A stretch of DNA of 64,000 bases from Polaromonas sp. SP1 (GCF_003711205.1 NZ_CP031013.1:2646501-2710500), one strand, 5' to 3'. Positions 13,678 through 22,879 are shown, numbered from the stretch's first letter. The notes: a model not told the origin generated them from the sequence alone. Numbers and translations: made by a program.

Positions 13678-14337
13678 TCAATAGAGCTGATTGCGCGACA
13701 GTGCGCCCAGCGCGGCCTGGAGGTTGCTCCGGGCGCCGGCCTCATAGCGCTCAAAAAACCAGGGCGTGCTGTAGATGCGGGGGCGGTCCAGAAACGACTG
13801 CAGCACCGCGCTGCGCCCCGCAACGTAGCGCGGCCAGCGCACCCAGCGGTATTCGCTGCGTACGTCGCGCTCAAACTGCCGGTAAACCGCCTCGCGCTGC
13901 CCGAGGATGGCCAGGTCGATGTCGACCACCCACTGTGCGTCGCCCGGCGAGGGCACCGCCTGGTGGCGGGTGTCCAGGATGTGGCGGCTGACGGTGGCGA
14001 CCAGCGTGGCGTTCAGGCCGGCCGTGCGCAGAAAGCGTTCGGCCCAGAGCGCACTCTTTTCTTCATTGAGCGGCCGCCAGGGCCAGTAAATGGCATCGTG
14101 AAACCACAGCGCAAGTTCAACCGCGACGGCATCCTCCAGCTGGCTGCGCACATCATCAAAGTGGCGCAGGCAGGCCAGCAGGTGCGGTGTGTTGTGATAG
14201 CGGCGCGGCCAGCGCCCCCAGCTGCGGATCAGGCGCTTGCCTTCACGGCGCCAGGCGGCGCCGCTTTGATGGAGTTGCGCGCCGAGGGCTTCCCAGCGCG
14301 CGAGCAGTTCGTCGTAGTGGGCCGGGGCGAACCACAT
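13678..14337 (-). CDS. HD-superfamily metal-dependent hydrolase (COG4339 type)
   Basis: WRRYHNTPHLLACLRHFD-like helices, then LALWFHDAIYWP with the metal-binding His-Asp pair, and VVDIDLAILG with a second Asp fit the small predicted HD phosphohydrolases of COG4339. 219 aa, soluble. Ten bases downstream of the argF stop on the same strand, so probably the last gene of an argD-argF unit. Substrate unknown. Confidence 0.82.
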   Translation of the reverse strand: MWFAPAHYDELLARWEALGAQLHQSGAAWRREGKRLIRSWGRWPRRYHNTPHLLACLRHFDDVRSQLEDAVAVELALWFHDAIYWPWRPLNEEKSALWAERFLRTAGLNATLVATVSRHILDTRHQAVPSPGDAQWVVDIDLAILGQREAVYRQFERDVRSEYRWVRWPRYVAGRSAVLQSFLDRPRIYSTPWFFERYEAGARSNLQAALGALSRNQLY

Positions 14338-14346
14338 CGGCGCAGG

Positions 14347-15294
14347 TCAGGCGCCGAGCTGGCCCAGCAGAAGAAACTCCATCAACGCCTTTTGCGCGTG
14401 CATCCGATTCTCTGCTTCATCCCAGACCACTGACTGCGGACCGTCAATCACATCGGCTTCAACCTCTTCACCGCGGTGCGCCGGCAGGCAGTGCATGAAA
14501 AGGGCGTCGGGCTTGGCCGCAGCCATCATCTCGGTGTCCACGCACCAGTCGGCAAAGGCTTTTTTGCGTGCTTCGTTTTCGGCTTCGTAGCCCATGCTGG
14601 TCCACACATCGGTGGTGACCAGGTCGGCGCCGGCGCAGGCCTGCATCGGGTCTTTGAAGACCTTGTAGCTTTCGGCCGAGCGGATGCCGGCGATGGACTG
14701 GTCGACTTCGTAGCCGCCCGGCGTGCTCAGGTGCACCTTGAAGCCGAGGATCTCGCTGGCCTGCAGCCAGGTGTTGGCCATGTTGTTGCCGTCGCCCACC
14801 CAGGCCACCGTCTTGCCCTTGATGGAACCGCGGTGCTCGATGTAAGTGAAGATGTCAGCCAGGATCTGGCAGGGGTGGAATTCGTTGGTCAGGCCGTTGA
14901 TGACGGGCACGCGCGAGTGCTCGGCGAAGCGGTCTATCTTGGTCTGCTCAAAGGTGCGGATCATCACCAGGTCGACCATGCGGCTGATGACCTTGGCGCT
15001 GTCTTCAATCGGCTCGGCGCGGCCCAGCTGGCTGTCGCCGGTGGTCAGGTGCACCACGCTGCCGCCCAGTTGGTACATGCCGGCTTCAAAGCTCACGCGC
15101 GTGCGCGTCGAGGCTTTCTCGAAAATCATCGCCAGCGTGCGATCGACCAGCGGCTGGTGTTTTTCGTAGGTCTTGAATTTTTTCTTGATGATGGCGGCGC
15201 GCTCGAACAGGTAGGCGTATTCGGCCGCGTTCAGGTCGCTGAATTGCAGGTAATGCCGCACCGGGGCGGGCGTGGAGGGGATCGCAGTGGTCAC
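14347..15294 (-). CDS. argF: Ornithine carbamoyltransferase
   Basis: Converts ornithine and carbamoyl phosphate to citrulline in arginine synthesis. The carbamoyl-phosphate motif FEKASTRTRVSFE and the ornithine-binding HCLPAHRGEEV are intact. Start is GTG 15294 (MTTAIPSTP), overlapping the argD stop as GTGA, so the pair is translationally coupled. 315 aa is typical; a longer frame would run into argD. Confidence 0.96.
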   Translation of the reverse strand: MTTAIPSTPAPVRHYLQFSDLNAAEYAYLFERAAIIKKKFKTYEKHQPLVDRTLAMIFEKASTRTRVSFEAGMYQLGGSVVHLTTGDSQLGRAEPIEDSAKVISRMVDLVMIRTFEQTKIDRFAEHSRVPVINGLTNEFHPCQILADIFTYIEHRGSIKGKTVAWVGDGNNMANTWLQASEILGFKVHLSTPGGYEVDQSIAGIRSAESYKVFKDPMQACAGADLVTTDVWTSMGYEAENEARKKAFADWCVDTEMMAAAKPDALFMHCLPAHRGEEVEADVIDGPQSVVWDEAENRMHAQKALMEFLLLGQLGA

Positions 15295-16508
15295 GCGTTT
15301 TTCTCTTTCAACAGCTGTTTGATCAGCGGCACCAGGATGGCCACCGCTTCGTCGGCCTCGGCCGTCGTCATGATGAGCGAGGGCACCATGCGGATCACGG
15401 TGTCGGCGGTCACGCTCAGCAGCAGGCCATTTTCGGCGGCGCGGCCCAGCAGCTCGCCGCAAGGCACCGTCAGCTCAATGCCCAGCATCAGGCCGCGGCC
15501 GCGGATTTCTTTCAGGCCCTTGACGCCTGCCAGTTCGCGCGTGAGCGCCGCGCGCAGATGGTCACCCACCTTCACCGCGTTGGCCAGCAGGCCTTCTTCT
15601 TCCATGATGCGCAGGGTTTCGACACCGGCGCGCATGGCCAGCGGGTTGCCGCCGAAGGTGGTGCCGTGGTTGCCGGGGCCAAAGATGTGCGCGGCCTTGG
15701 GGCCTGCAACCACGGCGCCGATCGGCACGCCCGAGCCCAGGCCCTTGGCCAGCGGCATCACGTCGGGCTTGATCCCGGCCCACTGGTGCGCAAACCATTT
15801 GCCGGTTCGGCCCATGCCGCATTGCACTTCGTCGATCATCAAGAGCCAGTCGCGCTCGTCGCACAGCGCGCGCACGTCGCGCAGGTAGTCGTCTTTCATG
15901 CTGTTGATGCCGCCTTCGCCCTGGATGGCTTCAAAAAACACTGCGACCACATTGGGGTTGTTGGCGGTGGCGGCTTTCAGCGCGTCGATGTTGTTCAGCG
16001 GCACGCGGATAAAACCTTCAACGAGCGGGCCGAAGCCGGCCTGCACCTTGGGGTTGCCGGTGGCGCTCAGCGTGGCGATGCTGCGGCCGTGGAAGGCTTT
16101 TTCGTAAACCACGATTTCCGGGCGCTCAATGCCTTTGTCATGGCCGAACTTGCGCGCCAGCTTGAGCGCGGCTTCGTTGGCTTCGAGGCCGGTGGAGCAG
16201 AAAAACACGTTTTCCAGGCCCGACAGCTCTACCAGCTTCGCGGCCAGGGTTTCCTGCAGCGGCACATGGTAGTAATTGGAGCTGTGGATGAGCTTGCCGA
16301 TCTGCTCTTGCAGGGCGGGCACCAGCTTGGGGTGGTTGTGGCCCAGGGTGTTGACGGCGATGCCGCCCAGCGCGTCGAGGTAAGACTTGCCGTTGACGTC
16401 CCAGACGCGGCAGCCCTGGCCGTGGTCCAGCGCGATGGGCAGGCGGCCATAGGTGTTCATCACGTGAGGGGAGGCGGCTTCGATGTGCTTGGGCAGGGCT
16501 GCGGTCAT
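15291..16508 (-). CDS. argD: Acetylornithine/succinyldiaminopimelate aminotransferase
   Basis: A class III PLP aminotransferase making N-acetylornithine. LLMIDEVQCGMGRTGKW and PLAKGLGSGVPIGA with the Schiff-base lysine are family motifs. Start ATG 16508 with GGAG 8 bases upstream; 405 aa. First gene of argD-argF. Its promoter lies in the 271-base region shared with the divergent DUF3579 gene. Confidence 0.95.
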   Translation of the reverse strand: MTAALPKHIEAASPHVMNTYGRLPIALDHGQGCRVWDVNGKSYLDALGGIAVNTLGHNHPKLVPALQEQIGKLIHSSNYYHVPLQETLAAKLVELSGLENVFFCSTGLEANEAALKLARKFGHDKGIERPEIVVYEKAFHGRSIATLSATGNPKVQAGFGPLVEGFIRVPLNNIDALKAATANNPNVVAVFFEAIQGEGGINSMKDDYLRDVRALCDERDWLLMIDEVQCGMGRTGKWFAHQWAGIKPDVMPLAKGLGSGVPIGAVVAGPKAAHIFGPGNHGTTFGGNPLAMRAGVETLRIMEEEGLLANAVKVGDHLRAALTRELAGVKGLKEIRGRGLMLGIELTVPCGELLGRAAENGLLLSVTADTVIRMVPSLIMTTAEADEAVAILVPLIKQLLKEKNA

Positions 16509-16779
16509 GGGGGAACTCCGGACAAGGGATGTAACAGGGCTGAAAATCGCAGGCCCGCAGCGGTTGATGCGGGCCTGAAGTGATTTTAGGCGCAGACTTT
16601 GCGGCCTTTTGTGACGATCCTGCATCACTGCAATGAGGGCGCCAGGGGCTCACCGTTGTTGAAAATCGGGCAGCAAGTCTTATATAAGAGTCACAAATAA
16701 GATAGAATTGTTGTGCGGTGCAGCATGGGGTGAATACGATCCCTTTCCCACGTCAGGCGCCGCAAAAACCCTCCATCCG

Positions 16780-17100
16780 ATGGTCTCCAACTCCGCCAAA
16801 GAAGTCTTTATTCAGGGTATTACCCGCGACGGCAAAACCTTCCGGCCCAGCGACTGGGCCGACAGGCTGTGCGGTGTGATGAGCCATTTCCGCCCCGGCG
16901 GCCCCCAGCCCGGCAGCCACCTGACGTACTCGCCGTGGTGCGTGCCCACCGTCATCAACGGCGTCAAATGCGTGGTCGTCAACGCCGAATTGCGCGAGGC
17001 CGAACCCATGGCCTGGGATTTCGCCATCAACTTCGCCAAGGACAACGATCTGCAGATGGCTGAAGCCTGCTTGATCCCCGACCCGCCCCGAAAAGACTGA
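16780..17100 (+). CDS. DUF3579 family protein
   Basis: KEVFIQGITRDGKTFRPSDWADRLCGVMSHFRPG, LTYSPWCVPTVINGVKCVVV and NFAKDNDLQMAEACLIPDP match the short betaproteobacterial DUF3579 family almost throughout. Function unknown. Start chosen at ATG 16780, which gives the normal length of 106 aa; an in-frame ATG at 16708 is possible but adds residues not seen in the family. In many Burkholderiales it lies between argD and rpsT, as here. Confidence 0.88.
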   Translation: MVSNSAKEVFIQGITRDGKTFRPSDWADRLCGVMSHFRPGGPQPGSHLTYSPWCVPTVINGVKCVVVNAELREAEPMAWDFAINFAKDNDLQMAEACLIPDPPRKD

Positions 17101-17127
17101 AGTCACCGACATTTTTGAAGCGCCAAC

Positions 17128-17155
17128 AAAAAAGCCGTCTTTCGACGGCTTTTTT
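17128..17155. terminator. Bidirectional terminator
   Basis: AAAAAAGCCGTC, loop TTTC, GACGGCTTTTTT. A 6-bp GC stem with A- and T-tracts on both sides ends DUF3579 on the + strand and could also act for rpsT on the - strand. Confidence 0.9.
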
Positions 17156-17181
17156 GCTTTGCTGCAGCGCACCCTACAAAA

Positions 17182-17212
17182 CGGCGGACGGTATTTTCAA
17201 AATGCCGTCCGG
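17182..17212 (-). terminator. Hairpin after rpsT
   Basis: On the - strand GGACGGCATTTTGAAAATACC with GTCC forms a long stem (one mismatch) followed by GTTTTG, about 18 bases after the rpsT stop. Confidence 0.65.
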
Positions 17213-17229
17213 GCGATTTGCCTAATTGC

Positions 17230-17544
17230 TTAGGCGGCGGCCTTTGCGGGGGCCAGTGCCAGGGCTTTCACCTTGGCGGACAGGCGGCTCTTGTCGCGCG
17301 CTGCCTTGTTCTTGTGGAAGATGCCCTTGTCGGCAACCGTGTCCACAATGCTTTGGGCCTTGGCGAACAGGTCCTTGGCTTTGTCTTTGTCACCGGCTGC
17401 AACGGCTTTTTCGACGTTCTTCACAGCGGTGCGGTATTTGGAGCGCAGCGAGGTGTTCGCAGCGTTGAGTTTGACGTCCTGGCGGACGCGTTTGCGGCCC
17501 GACGCGAGGCGGGGGTTCTTTTTCTTGGGTTTGGCGGTAGCCAT
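17230..17544 (-). CDS. rpsT: 30S ribosomal protein S20
   Basis: A small basic protein binding the 5' domain of 16S r[40 protein letters not shown] and [19 protein letters not shown] are characteristic. At 104 aa it is longer than the ~87-residue enterobacterial form through an Ala/Lys-rich end, as usual for this family of bacteria. A good AAAGGA site precedes the ATG. Followed by two terminators. Confidence 0.97.
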   Translation of the reverse strand: MATAKPKKKNPRLASGRKRVRQDVKLNAANTSLRSKYRTAVKNVEKAVAAGDKDKAKDLFAKAQSIVDTVADKGIFHKNKAARDKSRLSAKVKALALAPAKAAA

Positions 17545-17609
17545 ATATAAATTCCTTTAATCCTGGGGAGGAGTCTGTGGATGTTGCAGCAAAGCCCATG
17601 ATTATATAC

Positions 17610-17695
17610 CCCCACGGTCGCTCACTGGGTGTAGCTCCCTGCCCCCCGAGGGGGCCGCCCGTCTGCGGCCCGGCAAAGCCGGTTCCGCGCCTCTA
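17610..17695. repeat. Dispersed GC-rich intergenic element, copy 1
   Basis: CCCCCACG..TCACTnnnTGTA.....CTGCCCCCnGAGGGGGCCGC recurs at about 50675-50755 in another intergenic space. CCCCC/GGGGG and CCGGC/GCCGG arms give strong hairpins. It lies between rpsT and murJ, which are divergent. Confidence 0.6.
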
Positions 17696-17785
17696 ATTTG
17701 GTTTTTAGGGCTCGCTTCGCATCGCGGGGTCTAACTGGCTGCAACTTTACGAGGGGCGTCCTCTTTACCCGAATAAACTCCGAGG

Positions 17786-19351
17786 GTGTCACTTTTCAAA
17801 GCCGCCTCCACCGTTTCCCTTTTGACGCTTGTCTCCCGAATCACCGGTTTGGTGCGGGAACTGCTGATTGCCTCGACTTTTGGCGCCAGCGCCATGACGG
17901 ATGCCTTCAATGTGGCGTTTCGCATTCCCAACCTGTTCCGGCGGCTGTTTGCGGAAGGCGCTTTCAGCCAGGCTTTTGTGCCGGTTTTGGCGGCCAGCAA
18001 GGCGCAACACGGGGAGGAGCAGACCAAACTCCTGATTGACCGCGTGGCCACGCTGCTGGCCTGGGCGCTGCTGTTGACCTGTGTGGCCGGTGTGGCGGCG
18101 GCGCCGGTGCTGGTGTGGGCGATGGCCAGCGGGCTGAAGCAGGATCCGCGCGGCTTTGAGGCCGCGGTCTTCATGACGCGCTGGATGTTTCCGTACATCG
18201 GCTTCATGTCGCTGGTGGCGTTGTCGTCGGGCGTGCTCAACACCTGGCGGCGTTTTGCCGTGCCGGCTGCCACGCCGGTGCTGCTCAACCTTTCCATGAT
18301 CCTGGCGGCCTGGCTGGGCGCGCCCTGGTTCAAGACGCAAGGAATTGAGCCGGTCTATGCGTTGGGCGGGGGTGTCATGCTGGGAGGCATTTTGCAGCTG
18401 GCGGTGCAGGTGCCGGCGCTGTGGCGGCTGGGCCTGTTGCCGCGCATCGGCCTGGGCTGGGGCTCGATCAAGGCCGCCTGGGCCGACCCGGCCACCCAGA
18501 ACATCGCCAGGCTGATGGTGCCGGCCCTGCTGGGCGTCAGCGTGGCGCAGATATCGCTGCTGATCAACACCCAGATCGCCTCGCACCTCACACCCGGCAG
18601 CGTCAGCTGGTTGACGTATGCCGACCGGCTGATGGAGTTCCCGACCGCCATGCTGGGCGTGGCCATCGGCGTGGTGCTGATGCCGCAACTCTCCGCGGCC
18701 AAGGCCGCCGGCGATTCCGCCAAATACTCGGCCATGCTGGACTGGGGCCTGCGCCTGGTCGTGCTGCTGGCCGTGCCTTGCGGCGTGGCGCTGCTCACCT
18801 TTGCCCAGCCGCTGGTGGCCACGCTCTACCACTACGGCGCCTTTACCGACCGCGACGTGCAGCAGACCACCACGGCGCTCATGGGCTACGGCGCGGGCCT
18901 GCTCGGGCTGGTGGCCATCAAGGTGCTGGCCCCGGGTTTTTACGCCAGCCAGGACATCAAGACCCCGGTGCGCATCGCGATCGTGGTGCTGGTCGTTACG
19001 CAGTTGCTTAACCTGGCTTTCGTGCCCTTTCTGCAGCATGCCGGGCTGGCGCTGGCCATCGGCATCGGCGCGCTGATCAATGCGCTGTGGCTGTTGATCG
19101 GCCTCAAGCGCCGCGGCAGCTACACGCCCGCACCCGGCTGGGGCGTGTTTGCGCTGCAGGTGGTGGCGGCCAGCGCCTTGCTGGCGGTGTTTTTGCTGTG
19201 GGCTGCCGGGGCTGTGAACTGGATCGCCCTCAAAGGCCACTCTCTTGAACGAATTGGGCTGCTGGCCCTTGTCCTGCTTGCATCGGCTGCTCTTTATTTT
19301 GTAGCGCTATGGGTGTCGGGTTTAAAGGTCAGAAAACTTCTGAAACATTGA
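17786..19351 (+). CDS. murJ: Lipid II flippase MurJ (MviN)
   Basis: An integral membrane protein with about 14 helices of the MOP superfamily that moves lipid II across the inner membrane for peptidoglycan synthesis. SLLTLVSRITGLVRELLIASTFG, DAFNVAFRIPNLFRRLFAEGAFSQAFVPV and the MAQ..N/NTQIASHL part are MurJ signatures. GTG start at 17786 with a weak GAGG site; 521 aa, normal. The last 20 codons (ALYFVALWVSGLK) are AT-rich and loosely match the dispersed repeat seen elsewhere. Followed by a clear terminator. Confidence 0.95.
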   Translation: MSLFKAASTVSLLTLVSRITGLVRELLIASTFGASAMTDAFNVAFRIPNLFRRLFAEGAFSQAFVPVLAASKAQHGEEQTKLLIDRVATLLAWALLLTCVAGVAAAPVLVWAMASGLKQDPRGFEAAVFMTRWMFPYIGFMSLVALSSGVLNTWRRFAVPAATPVLLNLSMILAAWLGAPWFKTQGIEPVYALGGGVMLGGILQLAVQVPALWRLGLLPRIGLGWGSIKAAWADPATQNIARLMVPALLGVSVAQISLLINTQIASHLTPGSVSWLTYADRLMEFPTAMLGVAIGVVLMPQLSAAKAAGDSAKYSAMLDWGLRLVVLLAVPCGVALLTFAQPLVATLYHYGAFTDRDVQQTTTALMGYGAGLLGLVAIKVLAPGFYASQDIKTPVRIAIVVLVVTQLLNLAFVPFLQHAGLALAIGIGALINALWLLIGLKRRGSYTPAPGWGVFALQVVAASALLAVFLLWAAGAVNWIALKGHSLERIGLLALVLLASAALYFVALWVSGLKVRKLLKH

Positions 19352-19363
19352 GTTGCCAGGATC

Positions 19364-19388
19364 AGCCACGTTGGGTTGTGGCTTTTTT
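19364..19388 (+). terminator. Terminator of murJ
   Basis: AGCCAC, loop, GTGGCT then T6, 13 bases after the murJ stop. Immediately downstream CAGACTCAT is repeated three times (19389-19417) with single-base spacers. Confidence 0.85.
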
Positions 19389-19469
19389 CAGACTCATGCA
19401 GACTCATTCAGACTCATCAAGGGCAATCCTTGATTCCCTTTTTTCGGCGGTTTATGAGAAAGTAGCGTC

Positions 19470-20324
19470 ATGCAATTAAATCTGACCGTGCCGTCACCGT
19501 TGCAGTACTTTTCCAGCCTGGTGGAAAGCGACGAACACTTTCCCCTCCTGGAAGCTGCGATCAGCCTGGCGCAGGACGAATACCCCGACCTGGATGTGCA
19601 GCAGGTGCTGGGCGATGTCGACCAGTTGCTCGCCCGCCTCAAGCGTCGCCTGCCGGCCGATGCCCCCGCGCTGCAGCGCCTGCGGGCGCTCAACCAGTTC
19701 TTCTTCCATGACCTGAACTTCGGCGGCAACGTCAACGACTACTACGACCCCGACAACAGCTACCTGAACGCCGTACTGCGCACGCGCCGCGGCATCCCGA
19801 TCACGCTGGCCGTGCTGTGGCTGGAGCTGGCCCTGGGCCTTGGGCTGAATGCGCGCGGTGTGGCGTTTCCGGGCCACTTCATGGTCAAGGTCAACCTGCC
19901 CAAGGGCCAGGTGGTGATCGATCCTTTCAGCGGCCAGTCGCTGAGCCGTGAAGAGCTTTCGGAGCGGCTGGAGCCTTTCCGCCAACGCGGCGGTAGTGTG
20001 GGCGATGAGTTTGAGGTGCCCATGGGCCTGTACCTGCAGTCGGCGGCGCCGCGCGAGATCATCAACCGCATGCTGCGCAACCTGAAAGAAATCCACAAGA
20101 CCCAGGAAGACTGGCAGCGCCTGATCCCGGTGCAAGACCGCCTGATCGTGCTGCAGCCCGAAGCCTGGACGGAGTACCGCGACCGCGGCCTGGCCTGGGC
20201 CGCCCATGGCGAGCCAGAGCGTGCGGTGGCCGACCTCGAGATTTACCTGGCCAACGCCGAAGACGCGCTTGACATCGACGCGATGGCTGAGCGCTTGGCC
20301 CAGCTGCGCCAGAGCCGCCATTGA
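19470..20324 (+). CDS. SirB1 family transglutaminase-like/TPR protein
   Basis: The N-terminal part has the transglutaminase-like core of the SirB1 family: LNQFFFHDLNFGGNVNDYYDPDNSYLNAVLRTRRGIPITLAVLWLELA, with GVAFPGHFMVKV further on. The C-terminal half (about residues 190-280) holds TPR-like helix pairs (RLIVLQPEAWTEYRDRGLAWAAHGEPERAVADLEIYL). The biochemical role is not established. 284 aa, soluble. Own start 80 bases after the murJ terminator. Confidence 0.85.
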   Translation: MQLNLTVPSPLQYFSSLVESDEHFPLLEAAISLAQDEYPDLDVQQVLGDVDQLLARLKRRLPADAPALQRLRALNQFFFHDLNFGGNVNDYYDPDNSYLNAVLRTRRGIPITLAVLWLELALGLGLNARGVAFPGHFMVKVNLPKGQVVIDPFSGQSLSREELSERLEPFRQRGGSVGDEFEVPMGLYLQSAAPREIINRMLRNLKEIHKTQEDWQRLIPVQDRLIVLQPEAWTEYRDRGLAWAAHGEPERAVADLEIYLANAEDALDIDAMAERLAQLRQSRH

Positions 20325-20348
20325 TCTTTCGGGGCTGGGCGACCTTCT

Positions 20349-20400
20349 GCTATCAATTCAATAGCTATCAGCCCAGGTAGGTCATGGGCTGGAGGCCTGT
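20349..20400. repeat. REP-like element between the SirB1-type gene and metR
   Basis: GCTATCAATTCAATAGC is a near-perfect small hairpin, followed by AGCCCAggtaggtcaTGGGCT and GGAGGCC. The 11-mer GCTATCAATTC also occurs inside the HAD phosphatase gene (26359) and the MobA-like gene (30132). It lies between two convergent genes and may end both transcripts. Confidence 0.65.
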
Positions 20401-20405
20401 TTTGC

Positions 20406-21329
20406 TTATAAAAGCTCAATCTCGCTGAGTGTTAAAAAGCAGCTCTCGCGCGTGATCGCCACAAAGTCCGCCAGCCAGGGCCGGGCTGATGTGGCCTCGG
20501 TGCAGGCCACATACAGGCGGCCCGTCAAACCCTTTTTGCCCACCGGCCGCGCCGTGACGTAACCCCGGTCCAGGTAGCTTTGCACCGCCCACTTGGGCAG
20601 TGTGGCGACGCCGCGTCCGCTGGCCACCAGTTGCAGCATCGCAATCGTCAGCTCGGTGGTGCGGCGCGCGGGCCGCACGCCGGCCGGCTCCAGCACCTGG
20701 CGCACCACATCCAGCATCTCGTCGGGCACCGGGTAGGTGATGAGGGTTTCGTTGGCGAAATCCCTGGCGGTGAGGTGCGTCCTGGCCGTCAGCGCATGGT
20801 CGTTGGCCAGCAGCGCCATGATTTCAAAACGGAACAGCGGATGGAAGTCGACCGCTTCTTCGGCATCGGCCTCCGACACCACCGCGATGTCGGCGCGGTC
20901 TTGCAGCACCAGCGCGATCGGGTCCGGGTGAAAGCCCGAGACGATGTCGAGTTCCACCTCGGGCCAGCGTGTGCGAAAAGAGTCCATCGCCGGCATCAGC
21001 CAGTCAAAGCAGGTGTGGCACTCGACCGCGATGCGCAACTGGCCGGTTTTCCCGGTGGCCAGGCGCGCCACGTCGCGCTCGGCTTCTTCCACCTGCGGCA
21101 GCACCGCATCGGCCAGCGCCAGCAGCCGCAGGCCCGTGGTGCTGAACTGCGGCGGCACGGATTTGCGTTCAAACAGCGGCGTGGCGTAGCGCTCTTCCAG
21201 CAGCTTGACCTGGTGCGACAGCGCCGACTGCGTGAGGTTGAGCAATTGCGCCGCGCGCACCAGGCTCCCGCTGTCGCGCAGGGCCGTCAGCGTGCGCAGG
21301 TGGCGCAGTTCAAGGATGGAGGGGTTCAT
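20406..21329 (-). CDS. metR: LysR-type regulator MetR
   Basis: N-terminal winged helix ([39 protein letters not shown]) and a LysR effector domain with [16 protein letters not shown] and LITYPV, matching MetR, which senses homocysteine and activates methionine genes such as metE. 307 aa, normal. In relatives it is divergent to metE; here only a metE remnant lies across the shared promoter (21405-21765), so its main local target is lost. Confidence 0.88.
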   Translation of the reverse strand: MNPSILELRHLRTLTALRDSGSLVRAAQLLNLTQSALSHQVKLLEERYATPLFERKSVPPQFSTTGLRLLALADAVLPQVEEAERDVARLATGKTGQLRIAVECHTCFDWLMPAMDSFRTRWPEVELDIVSGFHPDPIALVLQDRADIAVVSEADAEEAVDFHPLFRFEIMALLANDHALTARTHLTARDFANETLITYPVPDEMLDVVRQVLEPAGVRPARRTTELTIAMLQLVASGRGVATLPKWAVQSYLDRGYVTARPVGKKGLTGRLYVACTEATSARPWLADFVAITRESCFLTLSEIELL

Positions 21330-21344
21330 GGCGTGATAAAGGAT

Positions 21345-21404
21345 CTTGTGTGTGAATCAATTATTTTCATGTTAGAAGAAAATATCTTTCGTTTGAATAA
21401 TAGT
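21345..21404. promoter_or_regulatory. metR/metE divergent control region
   Basis: AT-rich DNA with TGAATCAATTATTTTCA (TGAA...TTCA, spacer 9 instead of the MetR consensus 5) and TTAGAAGAAAATATC. It is probably the former MetR-controlled promoter, now facing a broken gene. Confidence 0.4.
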
Positions 21405-21765
21405 CCTTGCCAGGAATGGGCGACGCGCGCCTTTCGCATCAGCGCCAGCGGCGTGGCCGACGAAACGCAGATCCACACCCACATGTGCTATTCGGAGTTC
21501 AACGACATCCTGCCGGAGATCGCCGCCATGGATGCCGATGTGATCGCCATCGAAACCAGCCGCTCCGGCATGGCGCTGCTGCGCGGCTTTGGCGACTTCA
21601 AGTACCCGAACGAGATGGGCCCCGGTGTGTACGACATCCATTCGCCGCGCGCGCCCTCGGTGGACGAGAGGGTGCGGCTGCTGCGCAGGGCGGCTGCGGC
21701 TGGGCAATATGGCGCAGGCCGCGCGGGAAGTGCGTGGGGGAACTGGCGGCCTGAAGACGGCCTGA
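21405..21765 (+). pseudogene. metE: metE remnant (cobalamin-independent methionine synthase, C-terminal fragment)
   Basis: [31 protein letters not shown].., then [54 protein letters not shown] is the unmistakable C-terminal catalytic part of MetE, with zinc ligands in HMCYSEFND. The first ~600 residues are missing. After LLRRAA, about 25 residues, which would include the last zinc Cys (VNPDCGLKTRG in the family), are deleted. The true tail [21 protein letters not shown] continues in the +1 frame to TGA 21765. The enzyme cannot work. Confidence 0.93.
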
Positions 21766-21821
21766 ATGAGGTCCAAGGCCGGCGGCCCTGGCTTTCGGCG
21801 GTCGGCAACCGCCACTGGTTT

Positions 21822-21882
21822 GCTATTGTGTTAGGAGCTGCTGGCGTATGACTCGCCTGGGCTGGAGCCCATTTTGGTCATC
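21822..21882. repeat. REP-like element between metE remnant and parA-like gene
   Basis: TGCTATTGTGTTAGGAGCTG, then GGGCTGGAGCCCATTTTGGT matches the arrangement of the dispersed Comamonadaceae element (hairpin, then GGGCTnGAGCCC palindrome, then TTTTGGTC). Confidence 0.6.
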
Positions 21883-21904
21883 AACCCTCGGGCGGCGGCG
21901 CGTT

Positions 21905-22879
21905 TCAGGTCGCGCGTTTGAGGAACTGCGGTATCCGCAGGTCGTCGGTTCGCGCCAGTGTGGGGGCGCTGCTGGCCGGTGCGGGCCGGGCCGTTGCGCG
22001 TGCCGCGCTGTGGGCGGTCAGGCGCGAGCCGTGCACCATCGATTCCTGCGCAGGCATCAGGCTGCTGGACAGCGAGCTGCCCACCCGCGGCGTGGCGCTG
22101 GCCGGAGCCGGGTTGAGCGGGCGGGCGCCCAGCGTTGCGGCGGTGGAGGGCAGGGGCGCGATCGCCCTTGCAGGCGTCTTGGCCAGTGTTTTAGCCGCCG
22201 CCGGCGCTTGCCCTTTCTCAGCGGGGGCGTCATTGGCCGCTTGCGGCGGGTACAGCGTGGGCCTGAGCCAGTCGAGGATGGGTTGCCACTGCTGCAGGTC
22301 TTGGGCGGCGGTGCTGGCCGGCAAATCAAACATGGTCATGCCGCGCTCCAGGCTGCGCACGTAAAGCTGGGTTTCGCGCAGGGCGCCCAAAAAAGGCATG
22401 CCCAGGCCTTCAGACCATTCCGCCAGGGTTTTGGCGGCGCTGGTGCGCCCATCGATGCGCATGCCCACCGTTGCCAGGCGGCAGCGGCCGCTGGCCACGC
22501 GCGGCAGCGCCATCAGCTCGACCTGGCATTGCGCGGCCGATTCGCGGTCAAACATCGAATTGCACACGGGCATGATGATGGCGTCGGCAAACATCACGAC
22601 GCGGGCCAGTTCAAAGCCGTGCATGCCGCCGGGGGTGTCAAGCACCACATGGGTGATGCCGGTGGGCACGCGCAGCATGTTTTTCTGGTCGACGGCCCAG
22701 GGGGCTATCGCGGGGAGTTCAGCGGCGCGGCGCTTGAGCCAGCTGCGCGCCGATTGCTGCCGGTCCACGTCGCCCAGCATGACGGAGCTGCCATTGCGGG
22801 CACACCAGGCGGCGATGTGCGCGGCCAGCGTGCTCTTGCCACTGCCTCCCTTGCGGTTGACGACTGCGATAACCGGCAT
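21905..22879 (-). CDS. Orphan ParA-family ATPase with Ala/Pro-rich tail
   Basis: A deviant Walker A (KGGSGKST, residues 10-17) at the N-terminus, GDVDRQQSARSW, and HVVLDTPGG (Walker B) place it in the ParA/MinD/MipZ class of partitioning or positioning ATPases. The ATPase core ends near residue 215; the last ~110 residues are low-complexity Ala/Pro/Ser. No parB partner or parS-like site is adjacent, so it is not a standard segregation pair and may position another cell component. ATG 22879. Confidence 0.82.
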   Translation of the reverse strand: MPVIAVVNRKGGSGKSTLAAHIAAWCARNGSSVMLGDVDRQQSARSWLKRRAAELPAIAPWAVDQKNMLRVPTGITHVVLDTPGGMHGFELARVVMFADAIIMPVCNSMFDRESAAQCQVELMALPRVASGRCRLATVGMRIDGRTSAAKTLAEWSEGLGMPFLGALRETQLYVRSLERGMTMFDLPASTAAQDLQQWQPILDWLRPTLYPPQAANDAPAEKGQAPAAAKTLAKTPARAIAPLPSTAATLGARPLNPAPASATPRVGSSLSSSLMPAQESMVHGSRLTAHSAARATARPAPASSAPTLARTDDLRIPQFLKRAT

